Under the pieces are notes generated by a model. That model ran no database searches. It was given only the letters and a program-made list of their open reading frames with translations, and was not told where the DNA came from. A DNA stretch of 64,000 nucleotides from Haematococcus lacustris (lineage: Eukaryota > Chlorophyta > Chlorophyceae > Chlamydomonadales > Haematococcaceae): assembly GCA_030144725.1 (NCBI GenBank), contig JASKMD010000024.1:7986160-8050159 (forward strand). Reading direction: 5' to 3'. Positions 12,004 to 21,926 of this stretch are shown in pieces. The number at the start of each line of letters is the position of its first letter. Position 1 is the stretch's first letter. A program made the position numbers and the translations under genes.

Positions 12004-12255
12004 TCTCGGACCGCCAATTATCTACTACATATGTTTTATTAGTTGCAAACTACCATCTAAATAAATTTCAGCCTGATCGGACAAGGTTGGTAAACACGCA
12101 GGGACGGACGCAGGGATTAATTTGTAGGAGTGGGGGTGGTCCAAGCCCAGCTTCCTTACCCTTACCCGGTGGGGCAGCTTCGTGACAGCTTGCCTAACCC
12201 TTACCCGTGTGCTTGGGCCCGTCACCAAGGCAGTGGCTATCATTATGGAGTGTAA

Positions 12256-13002
12256 ATGCCTTGTTTTGCCATGAAGTGCTGTTACACGGCAAGTTGTTAC
12301 ACGGCAAGTTTGAGCACCGTGGATCGAAGCACATGCCTCGGTGGTGATGTCATCACAACGAAGGCTGCGTACTTGCACACATGCTCTCGCTACAACGAAC
12401 AAAGGGCGTGAATAGCGGTACCCGCAGAAAAGGCTACAGTATGACAAGTCCCGTGGTCACTTTGACAACCTGGCCACATAGTCAACTGTTGGCTATTGTA
12501 GTCAAACGGCATGGGTGTTTTCTGCACCGCTAGAGTATAGAGCCGCTCCGTCTCTCGTTTGAGAGCGCGAGCGACGCAAATAACAAGTGCGAGCTAATCG
12601 ATGCTAAGATGTGTGCTGTTGTCTTATGTGGGGAATCAGAAATGGTATGAGTGCGTTAGACGGGCGCTTCAGCTTTTCAGGTTCAAAACTCGCGATTGCG
12701 GCCGTCGCAACACAATGCGCGCGGGCATACATTACTTTATTAGCTACATCACGACGATGTCAAGAAGCTCGAGGGTGAGGGAGGCGTGCATGGTGATTCC
12801 TGCCCACAAGATGTGGGACATGTTCACGCCTAGGTTGGGCATCATGTGCACAGTCACTGAAGCTCGGGACACCCATTACGTGTAGCTTCTTGAGCTCTCT
12901 ACATCCTGATGTGCTTCGATCATCAGTCCGCTACGTGAGCGAGAAATAAACTCACTGTACGGGATACACCCCCTATTCAAGACAGTTGGGAGGGACTGAC
13001 CC
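12256..13002. other. No gene seen
   Basis: One open frame (12601-12885, plus) has no recognisable feature. The short direct repeat GTTACACGGCAAGTT occurs near 12290. Confidence 0.4.
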
Positions 13003-13151
13003 AGAGGCTGTTGGGGTGCGACAGCGACGTCCCTGTGGCGAAGTTTCTCAAGAAGTTGTTGTGCGGGGTCCAGGCGCAGTTGGATGCCGTGATCGCCTCA
13101 GCGAACAGGTGGACGACGCCCAGCTCTTCTAAGCGCGATCGTGCTGTGTGA
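13003..13151 (+). pseudogene. Gene A (left arm), C-terminal piece of the unknown family
   Basis: Open frame ending in TGA and encoding LGCDSDVPVAKFLKKLLCG and ANRWTTPSSSKRDRAV, identical in reading to the end of the minus-strand ORF 16144-16392 in the other arm. The upstream half of the gene is outside the duplicated arm and absent here, so this copy is 5' truncated at the palindrome edge. Confidence 0.6.
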
Positions 13152-13415
13152 CGAACGACGTCATGTGCCGACTCTCAAGCCTTTCCCTGATGACGGGTTC
13201 TCTCGACAGTTTTTTTTTCGCGGCGGATCATTGTGGAGGTGACGACCCTTCCTGACAACGCCGTCCGGTCGACTTATCCCTCCATGATGACGGCTCTCGA
13301 CTGTTTCTTTTTCAATGGAAGAAGATGTGAGCTAACACACCACGACACGAACAAAAAAATCGACGGTGCGCGGAGCCTCGCAAAATAGTGCTATTGTTTG
13401 ACGGTCACATCTAAC

Positions 13416-14560
13416 ATGGAATCTGGATCAATTTGCGTGGCGTGCAACGAAGCTTGTCCCGACGCGTACGTATTGCACGAACCATCATCAAGACAACATA
13501 AGCTACACACCGTTTGCGGAAAATGCTATTGAACCGTCGAATATGCCGATTCGGGCTGTATCAAGTGCCCTAGGGTGTGGACTGAAGCCCAGACAGCCGT
13601 TACGTGGCGTGTGCGTTATCATGGCGCGGAACCGCCAGGAACTGCAGGAGGATGTGGGTTCGCAGGAAGTGCTAGTCTTCACGTCGTACAACAAGTACGG
13701 CAATGCGGTGATCGGAGTTAATCCGGTTAGAAAAACCATCACCTTGGAGCATGTGCCCCCAGTGGAACATGTCCCTGATGCACAATTACTCGGGCGTCAA
13801 GCGCATCGTCCCGGAACTCGAAAGCGCGACTCCTAGCTCGTCTTTGGAGCTCTCGACGACCATGATGCAAATATCACCGCCCACCTCCCCGCATGAGGCC
13901 TCGGCCACCGCGCAGGCTCGGGCTCGGACTGAGAACAAGGTCCAGATTCGGACTCTGGCCGAGGCCGATGCCGAGGCCGAGGAGGGTCGGGTTCGGGGTC
14001 GGGCCCGGGTTAAGACTCTGGCCGAGGCCGAAGATCCTCGGGCTCGTGCTGAGGAGGCTCGGGTTCGAGAGGAGGGTCGGGTTCGTGTAGAGGAGGAGAC
14101 TGGGGTTCGTGCACAGGAAGAGACTCGGGTTCGTGCATAGGAGGTTCGGGTTCGGGAGGCTCGGGTTCGTGCATAGGAGGCGGCTCGGGTTCGTGCAGAG
14201 GAGGCTCGGGTTCGTGCAGAGGAGGCTCGGGTTCGGGAGGCTCAGGTTCGTGCATAGGAGGCTCGGGTTCGGGAGGCGGCTCGGGTTCCTTCAAAGGAGA
14301 GGGCTCGGGCTCGTGCAGAGGAGGCGGCTCGGGCTCGTGATCGATATGAGGATGGGGCTCGGGCCCAGGCCAATGCGCGCCAGACAGTCTTGCGCGGCAA
14401 CGAGGCAGGTTTGGTCGAGGAAGGTACTCGTTTGATGAGGATCAAGACGAATGCCATTGTGGAGATGATGGTTATTCGCGACATGGAGAGGAATATGGGA
14501 GTGGATTCCGCCACCTCTCTCGCCGACTACTTCCGGCAGTTGGTGTTCGGATTCAGGTGA
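13416..14560 (+). pseudogene. Gene B (left arm): RING-like, coiled-coil protein, broken
   Basis: ATG at 13416 opens a Cys/His-rich N-terminus with the spacing of a RING-type zinc finger (CVAC ... HTVCGKCY ... later CP.C). An in-frame TGA replaces the Trp codon present in the other arm, and a one-base insertion near 13570 shifts the frame. Next come a conserved segment (VCVIMARNRQELQED, VLVFTSYNKYGNAV), a long run of R-V-R-A-E-E units (about 13900-14340) that should form a charged coiled coil, and a C-terminal module (TNAIVEMMVIRDMERNMG, DSATSLADYFRQLVFG) ending at TGA 14558-14560. No introns are evident apart from frame changes. Family not recognised. Confidence 0.6.
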
Positions 14561-14733
14561 ACATGGGGGATATCGCGGGGGTCAGCAAGACGGGGTCGAA
14601 GAGCGGGCATTGAGCGCGGAACGATCTGCAGATCCCGTCCCAAATCGTCCCGCGCTCAATGCCCGCTCCAGAGACGACGACACAGTGTATTCTTCGACCC
14701 CGTCTTGCTGACCCCCCGCGATATCCCCCATGT

Positions 14734-15878
14734 TCACCTGAATCCGAACACCAACTGCCGGAAGTAGTCGGCGAGAGAGGTGGCGGAATCCACTCCCATA
14801 TTCCTCTCCATGTCGCGAATAACCATCATCTCCACAATGGCATTCCTCTTGATCCTCATCAAACCAGTACCTTCCTCGACCACACCTGCCTCGTTGCCGC
14901 ACAAAACTGTCCGGCGCGCATTGGTCTGGGCCCGAGCCCCATCCTCGTTTTGATCACGAGCCCGAGCCGCCTCCTCTGCACGAGCCCGAGCCCTCTCGTC
15001 TGCACAAACCCGAGCTGCTTCCCGAACCCGAGCCTCCTCTGCACGAACCTGAGCCTACCGAACCCGAGCCTCCTCTGCACAAACACGAGCCTCCTCTGCA
15101 CGAACCCGAGCCGCCTCCTCTGCACGAACCCGAGCCTCCCGAACCCGAACCTCCTCTGCACGAACCCGAGTCTCCTCCTCTGCACGAACCCGAGTCTCCT
15201 CCTCTGCACGTACCCGACCCTCCTCTCGAACCCGAGCCTCCTCAGCACGAGCCCGAGGATCTTCGGCCTCAGCCAGAGTCCGAACCCGGGCCCGACCCCG
15301 AACACGAGCCTCCTCGGCCGCGGCATCAGCCTCGGCCTTAGCCCGAATCTGGGCCTCGTTCTGAGTCCGAGCCCGAGCCTGCGCGGTGGCCGAGGCATCA
15401 TGCGGGGAGGTGGGCGGTGATATTTGCATCATGGTCGTCGAGTGTTCCAAAGACGAGCTAGGAGTCGCGCCTTCGAGTTCCGGGACGATGCGCTTGACGC
15501 CCGAGTAATTGTGCATCAGGGACATGTTCCACTGGGGGCACATGCTCCATGGTGATGGTTTTTCTGACCGGATTAACTCCGATCACCGCATTGCCGTACT
15601 TGTTATACGACGTGAAGACCAACACTTCCTGCGAACCCGCATCCTCCTGCAGTTCCTGGCGGTTCCGCGCCATGATAACGCACACGCCACGTAACGGCTG
15701 TCTGGGCTTCAGTCCACACCCGGGGCACTTAATACAGCCCGAATCGGCATATTCGACGGTCCAATAGCATTTTCCGCAAACGGTGTGTAGCTTATGTTGT
15801 CTTGAGGGATGGTTCGTGCAATACGTACGCGTCGAGACAAGCCTCGTTGCACGCCACGCGAATTGATCCAGATTCCAT
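14734..15878 (-). pseudogene. Gene B' (right arm): RING-like, coiled-coil protein, broken differently
   Basis: Mirror copy of the left-arm gene with the same 1145-bp length from ATG to stop. Here the Trp codon is intact and the RING-like Cys pattern CGKCYW ... CIKCPGC is readable, but a small indel near 15812 introduces an early stop, and one N-terminal Cys codon reads as Arg. The R-V-R-A-E-E coiled-coil run lies at about 14960-15400. The same C-terminal module is present at the low-coordinate end. Because the two arms carry different lesions, each was damaged after the duplication. Confidence 0.6.
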
Positions 15879-16143
15879 GTTAGATGTGACCGTCAAACAA
15901 TATCACTATTTTGCGAGGCTCCGCGCACCATCGATTTTTTTGTTCGTGTCGTGGTGTGTTAGCTCACATCTTCTTCCTTAGAAAAAGATACAGTCGAGAG
16001 CCGTCATCATGGAGGGATAAGTCGACCGGACGGTGTTTTCAGGAAGGGTCGTCACCTCCACAATGATCTGCCGCGAAAAAAAAACTAATCGAAAGAACCC
16101 GTCATCAAGGGAAGGCTAGAGAGTCAGCACATGACGTCGTTCG

Positions 16144-16392
16144 TCACACAGCACGATCGCGCTTAGAAGAGCTGGGCGTCGTCCACCTGTTCGCTGAGGC
16201 GATCACGGCATCCAACTGCGCCTGGACCCCGCACAACAACTTCTTGAGAAACTTCGCCACAGGGACGTCGCTGTCGCACCCCAACAGCCTCCGGGCAATG
16301 TCTTTGATGACCATCGCATCCACCAGGAACTGCTTTATCAGCCGTTTCACGCTGATGGCTTCCAAGATGAGCTCCCTTTCGCCATCGCGCAA
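16144..16392 (-). CDS. Gene A' (right arm): unknown family, C-terminal module
   Basis: An 82-residue open frame: ELILEAISVKRLIKQFLVDA, MVIKDIARRLLGCDSDVPVA, KFLKKLLCGVQAQLDAVI. It aligns with the C-terminal module of genes B/B' (IVEMMVIRDMERNMGVDSAT, then LADYFRQLVFG), so A and B are paralogues. The part beyond 16297 lies outside the palindrome and is not in the left arm. It is probably a fragment, because the RING-like and coiled-coil parts seen in B are not found upstream. Confidence 0.5.
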   Translation of the reverse strand: MRDGERELILEAISVKRLIKQFLVDAMVIKDIARRLLGCDSDVPVAKFLKKLLCGVQAQLDAVIASANRWTTPSSSKRDRAV

Positions 16393-16533
16393 GATGCTCT
16401 ACACGGGTCCGGTCAGTGGGGCTGGTCTGGTCCGGGCCCCCACCACAGTGGAGGACACACAGCCAGAACCGGAGAGGAACTGCCAATTGGTTGGCGCAGG
16501 TCACCGTCAGTGCCCAATCACAGGTGGTGAGCA

Positions 16534-16913
16534 GTGGGTGCGTCAGGCGGCTGCACTATGGTGGGGGAGCTCAATGCTGGGTTGAGGGGCGAGGGCAGCG
16601 GCTGGTGTGAGCAGGACGTCCTCGACTTGTTCTCTCCTCCCCCTGCCATCAGTGGTGCTCCTGCCCAGCCCCCAAACGTGCCGGGGCGGGTATGGTATTT
16701 CACCCGTGCAGAGTGCACGCAGCAGCTGATGTTCAGTGTGGCGTACAAGCGTGCAGAAAAACGCAACAACAGCTGGGCCATGGATAAGTACTACTATAGA
16801 AATAGCTTGTCCACAGTGAACGAGTATGCGGCCCACATCCAGGTCTGGGTGCGACTAGAGCATCATCATCCCAGGCCGCTTTCTGCGTGTGGCCATCGCA
16901 AGGCTGTTCCCCG
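16534..16913 (+). pseudogene. CACTA transposase C-terminal fragment
   Basis: The plus frame contains VWYFTRAECTQQLMFSVAYK and HIQVWVRLEHHHP. These align with the C-terminal region of the CACTA gene at 58-59 kb (VRYYQRADCNGTIVFSSVYK, HVQFWVRLEHPKLPG). A frameshift follows, after which another frame reads PGRFLRVAIARLFPVYT, again matching the 58 kb gene. Homology stops exactly where the TACACTCACGATAAA repeat begins at 16914, so that element inserted here or formed the breakpoint. Confidence 0.65.
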
Positions 16914-17085
16914 TCTACACTCACGATAAACAAGGACCGGTCGCGTTGGACCGACCATAATTCATTGGAAAGAGGAGTAGAAGGCCGTTCGAACGGTACA
17001 AGTCTTACGTAACTCCGTGCATCCGTTGCGACGTAATTTGGCCGCGATTTCCTATTACTCGCTATCTGTACAGATACACAGATAA
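16914..17085 (+). mobile_element. End (type R) of an ATCTGTACAGAT-array element
   Basis: Begins TACACTCACGATAAACAAGG ACCGGTCGCG and continues for about 130 bp nearly identical to 27064-27210, reaching the first palindromic unit ATCTGTACAGAT at 17068. The array is then interrupted by the 17086-18601 element and resumes at about 18625. See the 19563-20487 entry for a complete member. Confidence 0.7.
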
Positions 17086-17425
17086 GCACCTAAGTTGGGA
17101 CATTTTGAAACGGGGGGTGGCACAACTCATCACTTGCTTGGACGAAACGAATGCAACTCATATCGTTGGAGAGATCTAGGAGTCCTCTAGCTGCCGATGC
17201 CCCCAGCTTAGTATAATTCTCAAGGTCTGGAGACTTATGACTTGGCCAGTGGGATACCCCCCCTAAAACCGGTTTCTCAAACTAAGTGCACCTATGTTGA
17301 GACACTCAAGTTCAAACATTTTTCAGGAGAAACTTGGTCCTGCCTTTTTCGGCACTGTATCACTATAGGTCCTAGCACCAGATGGCACCAAAAATCCACA
17401 TAAAAGCTGTGTTGTGAGTCGAAAG

Positions 17426-17734
17426 TTAAAGCATCATGATGTGCACCCCCCTCTCCACGCAAGCCCCTCTGCCATACTGAGCTGCCCTCATGGAAAGCTG
17501 CTCTTCCAGCTCCTGCCTGTTGTAGAACTGGTCCACCGCCCGGAAATACAACGGAGGTTGCTCCTCCATTGAGCAACTAAAAGTTGCATCCATCATATCG
17601 TTGGTCACATTTAGGCGCTTCCATGGTGCTAGAGTCGCCGTGCTCTTGCCAGCTTGGATGGAGGCTTTAGCAGCTGCCAGCAGCTGCTCCTTGTTGGGGG
17701 TGTATAAGCCTGTCTTGGCAAAGGCCCGCTTCAA
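17426..17734 (-). pseudogene. Pogo-like transposase C-terminal fragment
   Basis: The frame begins MKRAFAKTGLYTPNKEQLLA, resembling the AFxKTGIxPFN segment that follows the DDE core in pogo/Jerky-type transposases. No catalytic Asp motif is present. It is the downstream remnant of the gene in the 17086-18601 element. Confidence 0.45.
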
Positions 17735-17969
17735 TGACTTCGTTTAGTATGGTATTATTTATTATTAATTCATACTATTAAATTCCATTTAATTCCATGG
17801 CTTCATTTGCTGCTCGGGCTGGCATCACGGAAGAGGTGTGGCAGGCCCTTGCTCACACGGACCTCGCAGGCCCACTGCACTGCTCCAAGGAGGTCCAATC
17901 TGGTCACCCCCCTACCCTGCGCTTATACCCCTCTGACAATGCTGACCAGCTGCATCTCCTCTGCCTGAG

Positions 17970-18317
17970 TCAAAGCTGTCGGCCTCTCCCTTGTAGCAGC
18001 CCACCCCCCATGTTGATAAAGTCGTTGAGGTTGGAGCGGGGGAAGCCATGCTGTTTTGCCACAGCACGCACAGAAGGGCGCGCAGCCCCCCTCTTGAACT
18101 TGGAGAGGGCCCAAGCGGCGGCTGCAAGCATGTTAGCCCTGTGGCGTGCCCCATTAGAAGCTTTGCTAGACCACCTAGCGCGTGTGGCAGAAGCGGTGAT
18201 CATCTGAGCAAGGGCCGGGGCCTGAGCTGTGCAAGTAGAAAGGCCATTTTTTGTTACATGCGAAAATTTCCGCCCAACATGGCAAGCGCTACCGCCGGAC
18301 AGCCGCACATTTGACAC
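17970..18317 (-). pseudogene. Helix-turn-helix (psq-like) N-terminal fragment of pogo-like transposase
   Basis: The frame contains ARPSVRAVAKQHGFPRSNLN followed by DFIN, the typical second half of an HTH_psq/CENP-B N-terminal DNA-binding domain (S-I-R-x-V-A-K-x-x-G-I-P-x-S-T-L). Upstream residues are Ala/Arg-rich. It is the N-terminal remnant of the same gene as 17426-17734. Confidence 0.5.
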
Positions 18318-18601
18318 AGCGCACCGACTGCACCATCTTTGTTACCCACCAAGGTATCTAGGAGCGTTGAGGAAGCTTCCCGAAACGCTCCTGGTAGTCG
18401 CGGCCGGGCCTTAACTCCGGATGGGGTTAAAACCGGCGGTCCCGGCAGTGTTGAGATCTCTCCTCCCATAATGCGCAAACATGACGCGGCCCGACAACCA
18501 CCCTAGTGACCACCTAAGAACGCGATGCGCGGAAAAGAAACGGGGGCTTTCGGTAAAGAATCGAGAGAACACGAGAAACGGGGTGTCCCAACTTAGGTGC
18601 T

Positions 18602-18870
18602 TTACTGTGTACGCTAGGTAGCTATCTGTACAGATGTCTACAAAGCTATCTGTACAGATAGTCAATTGCTATCTGTACAGATGCCTTCTTAGCTATCTGT
18701 ACAGATGCCCCTTTCAGCTATCTGTACAGATGCCTCTGAGCTATCTGTACAGATGCTTCTTTGCTATCTATACAGATGCTTGCCTTGCTATCTGTACAGA
18801 CGCTTGTTTTGCTATCTGTACAGACGCTTGTTTCATTATCTGTTTGGACGCTTGTTACATATCTTCTTGT
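18602..18870. repeat. ATCTGTACAGAT array
   Basis: About a dozen copies of CTATCTGTACAGATGC at roughly 25-30 bp spacing. The unit ATCTGTACAGAT is a perfect 12-bp palindrome. The array is the continuation of the one interrupted at 17085. Confidence 0.9.
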
Positions 18871-19110
18871 CCAAACACCCCGCAACACCTCGCTACAACC
18901 CCGCAATACACATGCATTGACGCTCAAACACCTCGCAACACCTCGCAACACCCCCGCAAAACACATGTATTGACACCCAAACACCCCGCAACACCCCCGC
19001 AAAACACATGTATTGACACCCAAACACCCCGCAACACCCCCGCAAAACACATGTTCAACACCCAAAGACCCCGCAACACCTCACTACGCTACTCATATAC
19101 ACATGTCTTA
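18871..19110. repeat. CACCCAAACACCCCGCAACA minisatellite
   Basis: Tandem units of about 50-60 bp containing CGCAAAACACATGTATTGAC and ACCCCGCAACACC. The same repeat follows the array at 27535-27780, so array plus minisatellite is a conserved composite. Confidence 0.85.
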
Positions 19111-19562
19111 GTCCACCATCACCCCGAGACACCTCCCTATGGGAATGCTAAGCATATGCATTAATGCATCAACGACTTGCAACACCTCCGCATAAGGTGA
19201 CAAGGTGACAACACCATACAACACCAACAATGACATCACCACCAACAACAACACCACACCACACAATGGTGACAACACAAGAACACAACGACACACCACA
19301 CCACACCACACCACACCACAATGACAACACAACAGCATTGCAACAAGGCGGCAAGATGACAACGAGTATGGACGCTACAACAAGGGTGATGCTACACTCT
19401 CCTTGGTAATGTACTACACCGGGTGCAACTTCATAGGCTCCTCTTACGTGCTCCCGCTATCCTTGATCCACCACACTACCATTGACTCCCACCTACCACA
19501 CCTATGCCGTGTCGCGCAACAAGCACGGGCTGACAACCACCCAAGTGCGCCACCATCCAGCT
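19111..19562. other. CA-rich spacer, no gene
   Basis: Contains (ACACC)n-type CACACCACACC near 19290-19320 and AAGGCGGCAAGATGACAACG near 19345, both shared with the 27.8-28.55 kb region. Confidence 0.6.
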
Positions 19563-20487
19563 ACACTCACGATAAATAAGGCCGACGCGAGGGCCTTTTT
19601 TGCAACGGATGGACATTCCGCTCCGATAGAACGATAGATCGTTGAGTTTAAGGGGGACCTCGCTCTTGAATGAAGTCCTAACTCGCAGCGGTTGCGGAGA
19701 TACAACGATCCGCGCGCGAGGTACCCCCCCCTTTTTGGGAATCTGTGCAGATGTTGGTTTAATGAGCATGTCATCTGTGCAGCTGCATGTCGATGCCATT
19801 ACGAAAAGCGACATCTGTGCAGATGCCGGTAATAAAATCTGTGCAGATGCATAAAAAAGCAACATCTGTGCAGATGCCGGTAATAAAATCTGTGCAGATG
19901 CATAAAAAAGCAACATCTGTGCAGATGTTGGTTATAATTGAAGGGCGACATCTGTGCAGATACTATTAAGGGCGACATCTGTGCAGATGCCGGTTATTAA
20001 ATCTGTGCAGATGCTAATAAAGGCAACATCTGTGCAGATGCCGGTAATAAAATCTGTGCAGATGCATAGAAAAGCAACATCTGTGCAGATGTTGGTTATA
20101 ATTGAAGGGCGACATCTGTGCAGATACTATTAAGGGCGACATCTGTGCAGATGCCGGTAATAAAATCTGTGCAGATGCTAATAAAGGCAACATCTGTGCA
20201 GATGCCGGTAATAAAATCTGTGCAGATGCATAAAAAAGCAACATCTGTGCAGATGTTGGTTATAATTGAAGGGCGACATCTGTGCAGATACTATTAAGGG
20301 CGACATCTGTGCAGATGCCGGTAATAAAATCTGTGTAGATGCTAATAAAGGCAACATCTGTGCAGATGCCGGTAATAAAATCTGTGCAGATGCATAAAAA
20401 AGCAACATCTGTGCAGATGTTGGTTATAATTGAAGGGCGACATCTGTGCAGATCTGTGCGACCGGTCCTTGTTTATCGTGAGTATAT
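19563..20487. mobile_element. Complete 0.93 kb TIR element with TGTGCA-type array
   Basis: The left end is CTCACGATAAATAAGG CCGACGCG and the right end, reversed, is CTCACGATAAACAAGG ACCGGTCGC. The ends share a 16-bp terminal core with one C/T difference and then diverge into two types (L and R). Between them lie a unique 170-bp L segment ending in CCCCCCCTTTTTGGGAATC and then about 25 units of CATCTGTGCAGATG with AT-rich spacers (19738-20455) arranged in a higher-order repeat of about 168 bp. There is no coding sequence. Subterminal palindromic arrays are typical transposase-binding regions of CACTA-like elements, so this is likely a non-autonomous derivative. Confidence 0.75.
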
Positions 20488-20496
20488 CGTCCCCTT

Positions 20497-21148
20497 TGGA
20501 AAGGGATGGGTAGGGTCATTGCGGTGTGTGTGCATGGCATGGCCAGGGTGGGCTGGGTGGGCTGCTACTACCGGATCCCACTCCAAGCTGCCCACTCCGT
20601 GTCGCCCGCTCCAGATTGCTACGCCAAGGGTAGGGTAGGGAGGGGGCTGCTACGCCAAGGGTAGGGTAGGGAGAGGGTTGCAGCGTCGTGCGTGCGTTGT
20701 GGGGCGGGGGGTGGGAAAGGGGGGAGGTAGGTGGGGTGGCAAACTTGGAGGTGGTGGGACGGGGTAGGGAAGGGGGAAGGGGGGAGGGGGTAGGGGGAAG
20801 GGGGAAGGGGTGGGAAGAGGGGAGGGCTGACCGTGGGACCTGCAGTAAACAAGGAGCATCTTTGCGGTTAAGCTGGGCATCGGACCACTCATGTGCAAGG
20901 GCTGGCCACTCACACTTTGATAGCGCCACTTCTATACCTACCTGGCAGCGCCTCCATGGTTGCAGCTCCTAGCTGCTCCTGCGCTCCATGCGCCTGCTTC
21001 TTGTGGTAGGGTGATGGAGGAGGTGGTGGGGGTGGGGGTGGGGATGGGGGTGGGGGTGAGGGTGGGGGTGGGGGTGGGGGAGGGTGGGGGAAGGGGGATG
21101 GGTTTACTTTTGCTATTGGCCACTAGAACCTGCAAACAACAGGCCAGG
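20497..21148 (+). repeat. Copy 1 of a duplicated block leading into (GGGCT)n
   Basis: From GGAAAGGGATGGGTAGGGTC onward this block is repeated at 28585-29320 with few differences. It includes two copies here of a 31-bp unit GCTACGCCAAGGGTAGGGTA (followed by GGGAGAGG), a G-rich tract, and a conserved segment reading CACTTTGATAGCGCCACTTC and AACCTGCAAACAACAGGC just before the pentamer array. Confidence 0.85.
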
Positions 21149-21926
21149 CTGGGCTGGGCTGGGCTGGGCTGGGCTGGGCTGGGCTGGGCTGGGCTGGGCT
21201 GGGCTGGGCTGGGCTGGGCTGGGCTGGGCTGGGCTGGGCTGGGCTGGGCTGGGCTGGGCTGGGCTGGGCTGGGCTGGGCTGGGCTGGGCTGGGCTGGGCT
21301 GGGCTGGGCTGGGCTGGGCTGGGCTGGGCTGGGCTGGGCTGGGCTGGGCTGGGCTGGGCTGGGCTGGGCTGGGCTGGGCTGGGCTGGGCTGGGCTGGGCT
21401 GGGCTGGGCTGGGCTGGGCTGGGCTGGGCTGGGCTGGGCTGGGCTGGGCTGGGCTGGGCTGGGCTGGGCTGGGCTGGGCTGGGCTGGGCTGGGCTGGGCT
21501 GGGCTGGGCTGGGCTGGGCTGGGCTGGGCTGGGCTGGGCTGGGCTGGGCTGGGCTGGGCTGGGCTGGGCTGGGCTGGGCTGGGCTGGGCTGGGCTGGGCT
21601 GGGCTGGGCTGGGCTGGGCTGGGCTGGGCTGGGCTGGGCTGGGCTGGGCTGGGCTGGGCTGGGCTGGGCTGGGCTGGGCTGGGCTGGGCTGGGCTGGGCT
21701 GGGCTGGGCTGGGCTGGGCTGGGCTGGGCTGGGCTGGGCTGGGCTGGGCTGGGCTGGGCTGGGCTGGGCTGGGCTGGGCTGGGCTGGGCTGGGCTGGGCT
21801 GGGCTGGGCTGGGCTGGGCTGGGCTGGGCTGGGCTGGGCTGGGCTGGGCTGGGCTGGGCTGGGCTGGGCTGGGCTGGGCTGGGCTGGGCTGGGCTGGGCT
21901 GGGCTGGGCTGGGCTGGGCTGGGCTG
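21149..21926 (+). repeat. (GGGCT)n array 1, about 155 copies
   Basis: Perfect pentanucleotide repeat, all G on the plus strand. The 15-base period has no stop in any frame, so it creates long artefactual ORFs on both strands. G3 runs separated by two bases can form G-quadruplexes. Confidence 0.97.

Larger units (their letters stand above)
9051..12132. mobile_element. 3.08 kb TIR element with CACTC ends, non-autonomous
   Basis: The termini are perfect inverted repeats of 33 bp, beginning CACTCCTACAAATTAATC. Imperfect inverted homology continues inward through GACCGACCTTGTCCGATC. The flanks carry GGG on both sides, fitting a 3-bp target duplication, and CACT-type ends with 3-bp duplication are characteristic of CACTA/EnSpm elements. 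It interrupts the open frame at 8465-12255. The interior holds a GCA/CAG-rich minisatellite, a 20-bp tandem repeat and a fold-back, but no transposase. The MITE at 62378-62722 has the same ends, so both probably depend on one transposase. Confidence 0.88.
8465..12255 (+). pseudogene. Possible transposase-like ORF split by a TIR element
   Basis: Plus-frame coding covers 8465-9050 and resumes at 12133-12255 once the 9051-12132 element and its GGG target duplication are set aside. The frame stays open across the join and ends at TAA 12253-12255. Visible motifs are VHVQMDGCTINNDKVVLFCAS, DSTAAVQAHDLEQLLKE and PCLSHLYHNVLHKG. This arrangement (an hhDG strand, later a PCxxH-type motif) recalls the catalytic region of hAT-like or KDZ-like DDE transposases, but I cannot assign a family. 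A short direct repeat encoding GGSYSKRQI-like residues occurs near 8737-8790. Confidence 0.4.
13003..16297. repeat. Large palindrome, arms about 1.63 and 1.66 kb
   Basis: The left arm (13003 to about 14629) is repeated as its reverse complement from about 14642 to 16297 around a short centre near 14635. Examples: GAGGCTGTTGGGGTGCGACA at the outer left matches the outer right, and GAGCGGGCATTGAGCGCGG at the inner left matches CCGCGCTCAATGCCCGCTC. By eye the arms differ by scattered substitutions and small indels, including an extra 20-odd bases near 14675-14697 on the right. Each arm carries the same two genes in mirrored order. Confidence 0.9.
17086..18601 (-). mobile_element. Pogo/Tc1-like deletion derivative, 1.5 kb
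   Basis: Bounded by the perfect 19-bp inverted repeat AAGCACCTAAGTTGGGACA, and nested inside an ATCTGTACAGAT array. Minus-strand frames give the two ends of a pogo-type transposase in the right order: an N-terminal helix-turn-helix (18317-17970) and a C-terminal tail (17734-17426). The DDE catalytic core that should lie between them is missing, so it cannot move by itself. A TA target duplication was not clear at the edges. Confidence 0.6.

Noticed and set aside
14109..14435. Arg/Gly/Phe-rich ORFs opposite or alongside the RVRAEE repeat
   Set aside because: Alternate-frame shadows of the coiled-coil repeat. Only the frame leading into the conserved C-terminal module is supported.
20650..20913. 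Pro-rich ORFs on the minus strand
   Set aside because: G-rich tract of the duplicated block. The frame is not kept between the two copies.
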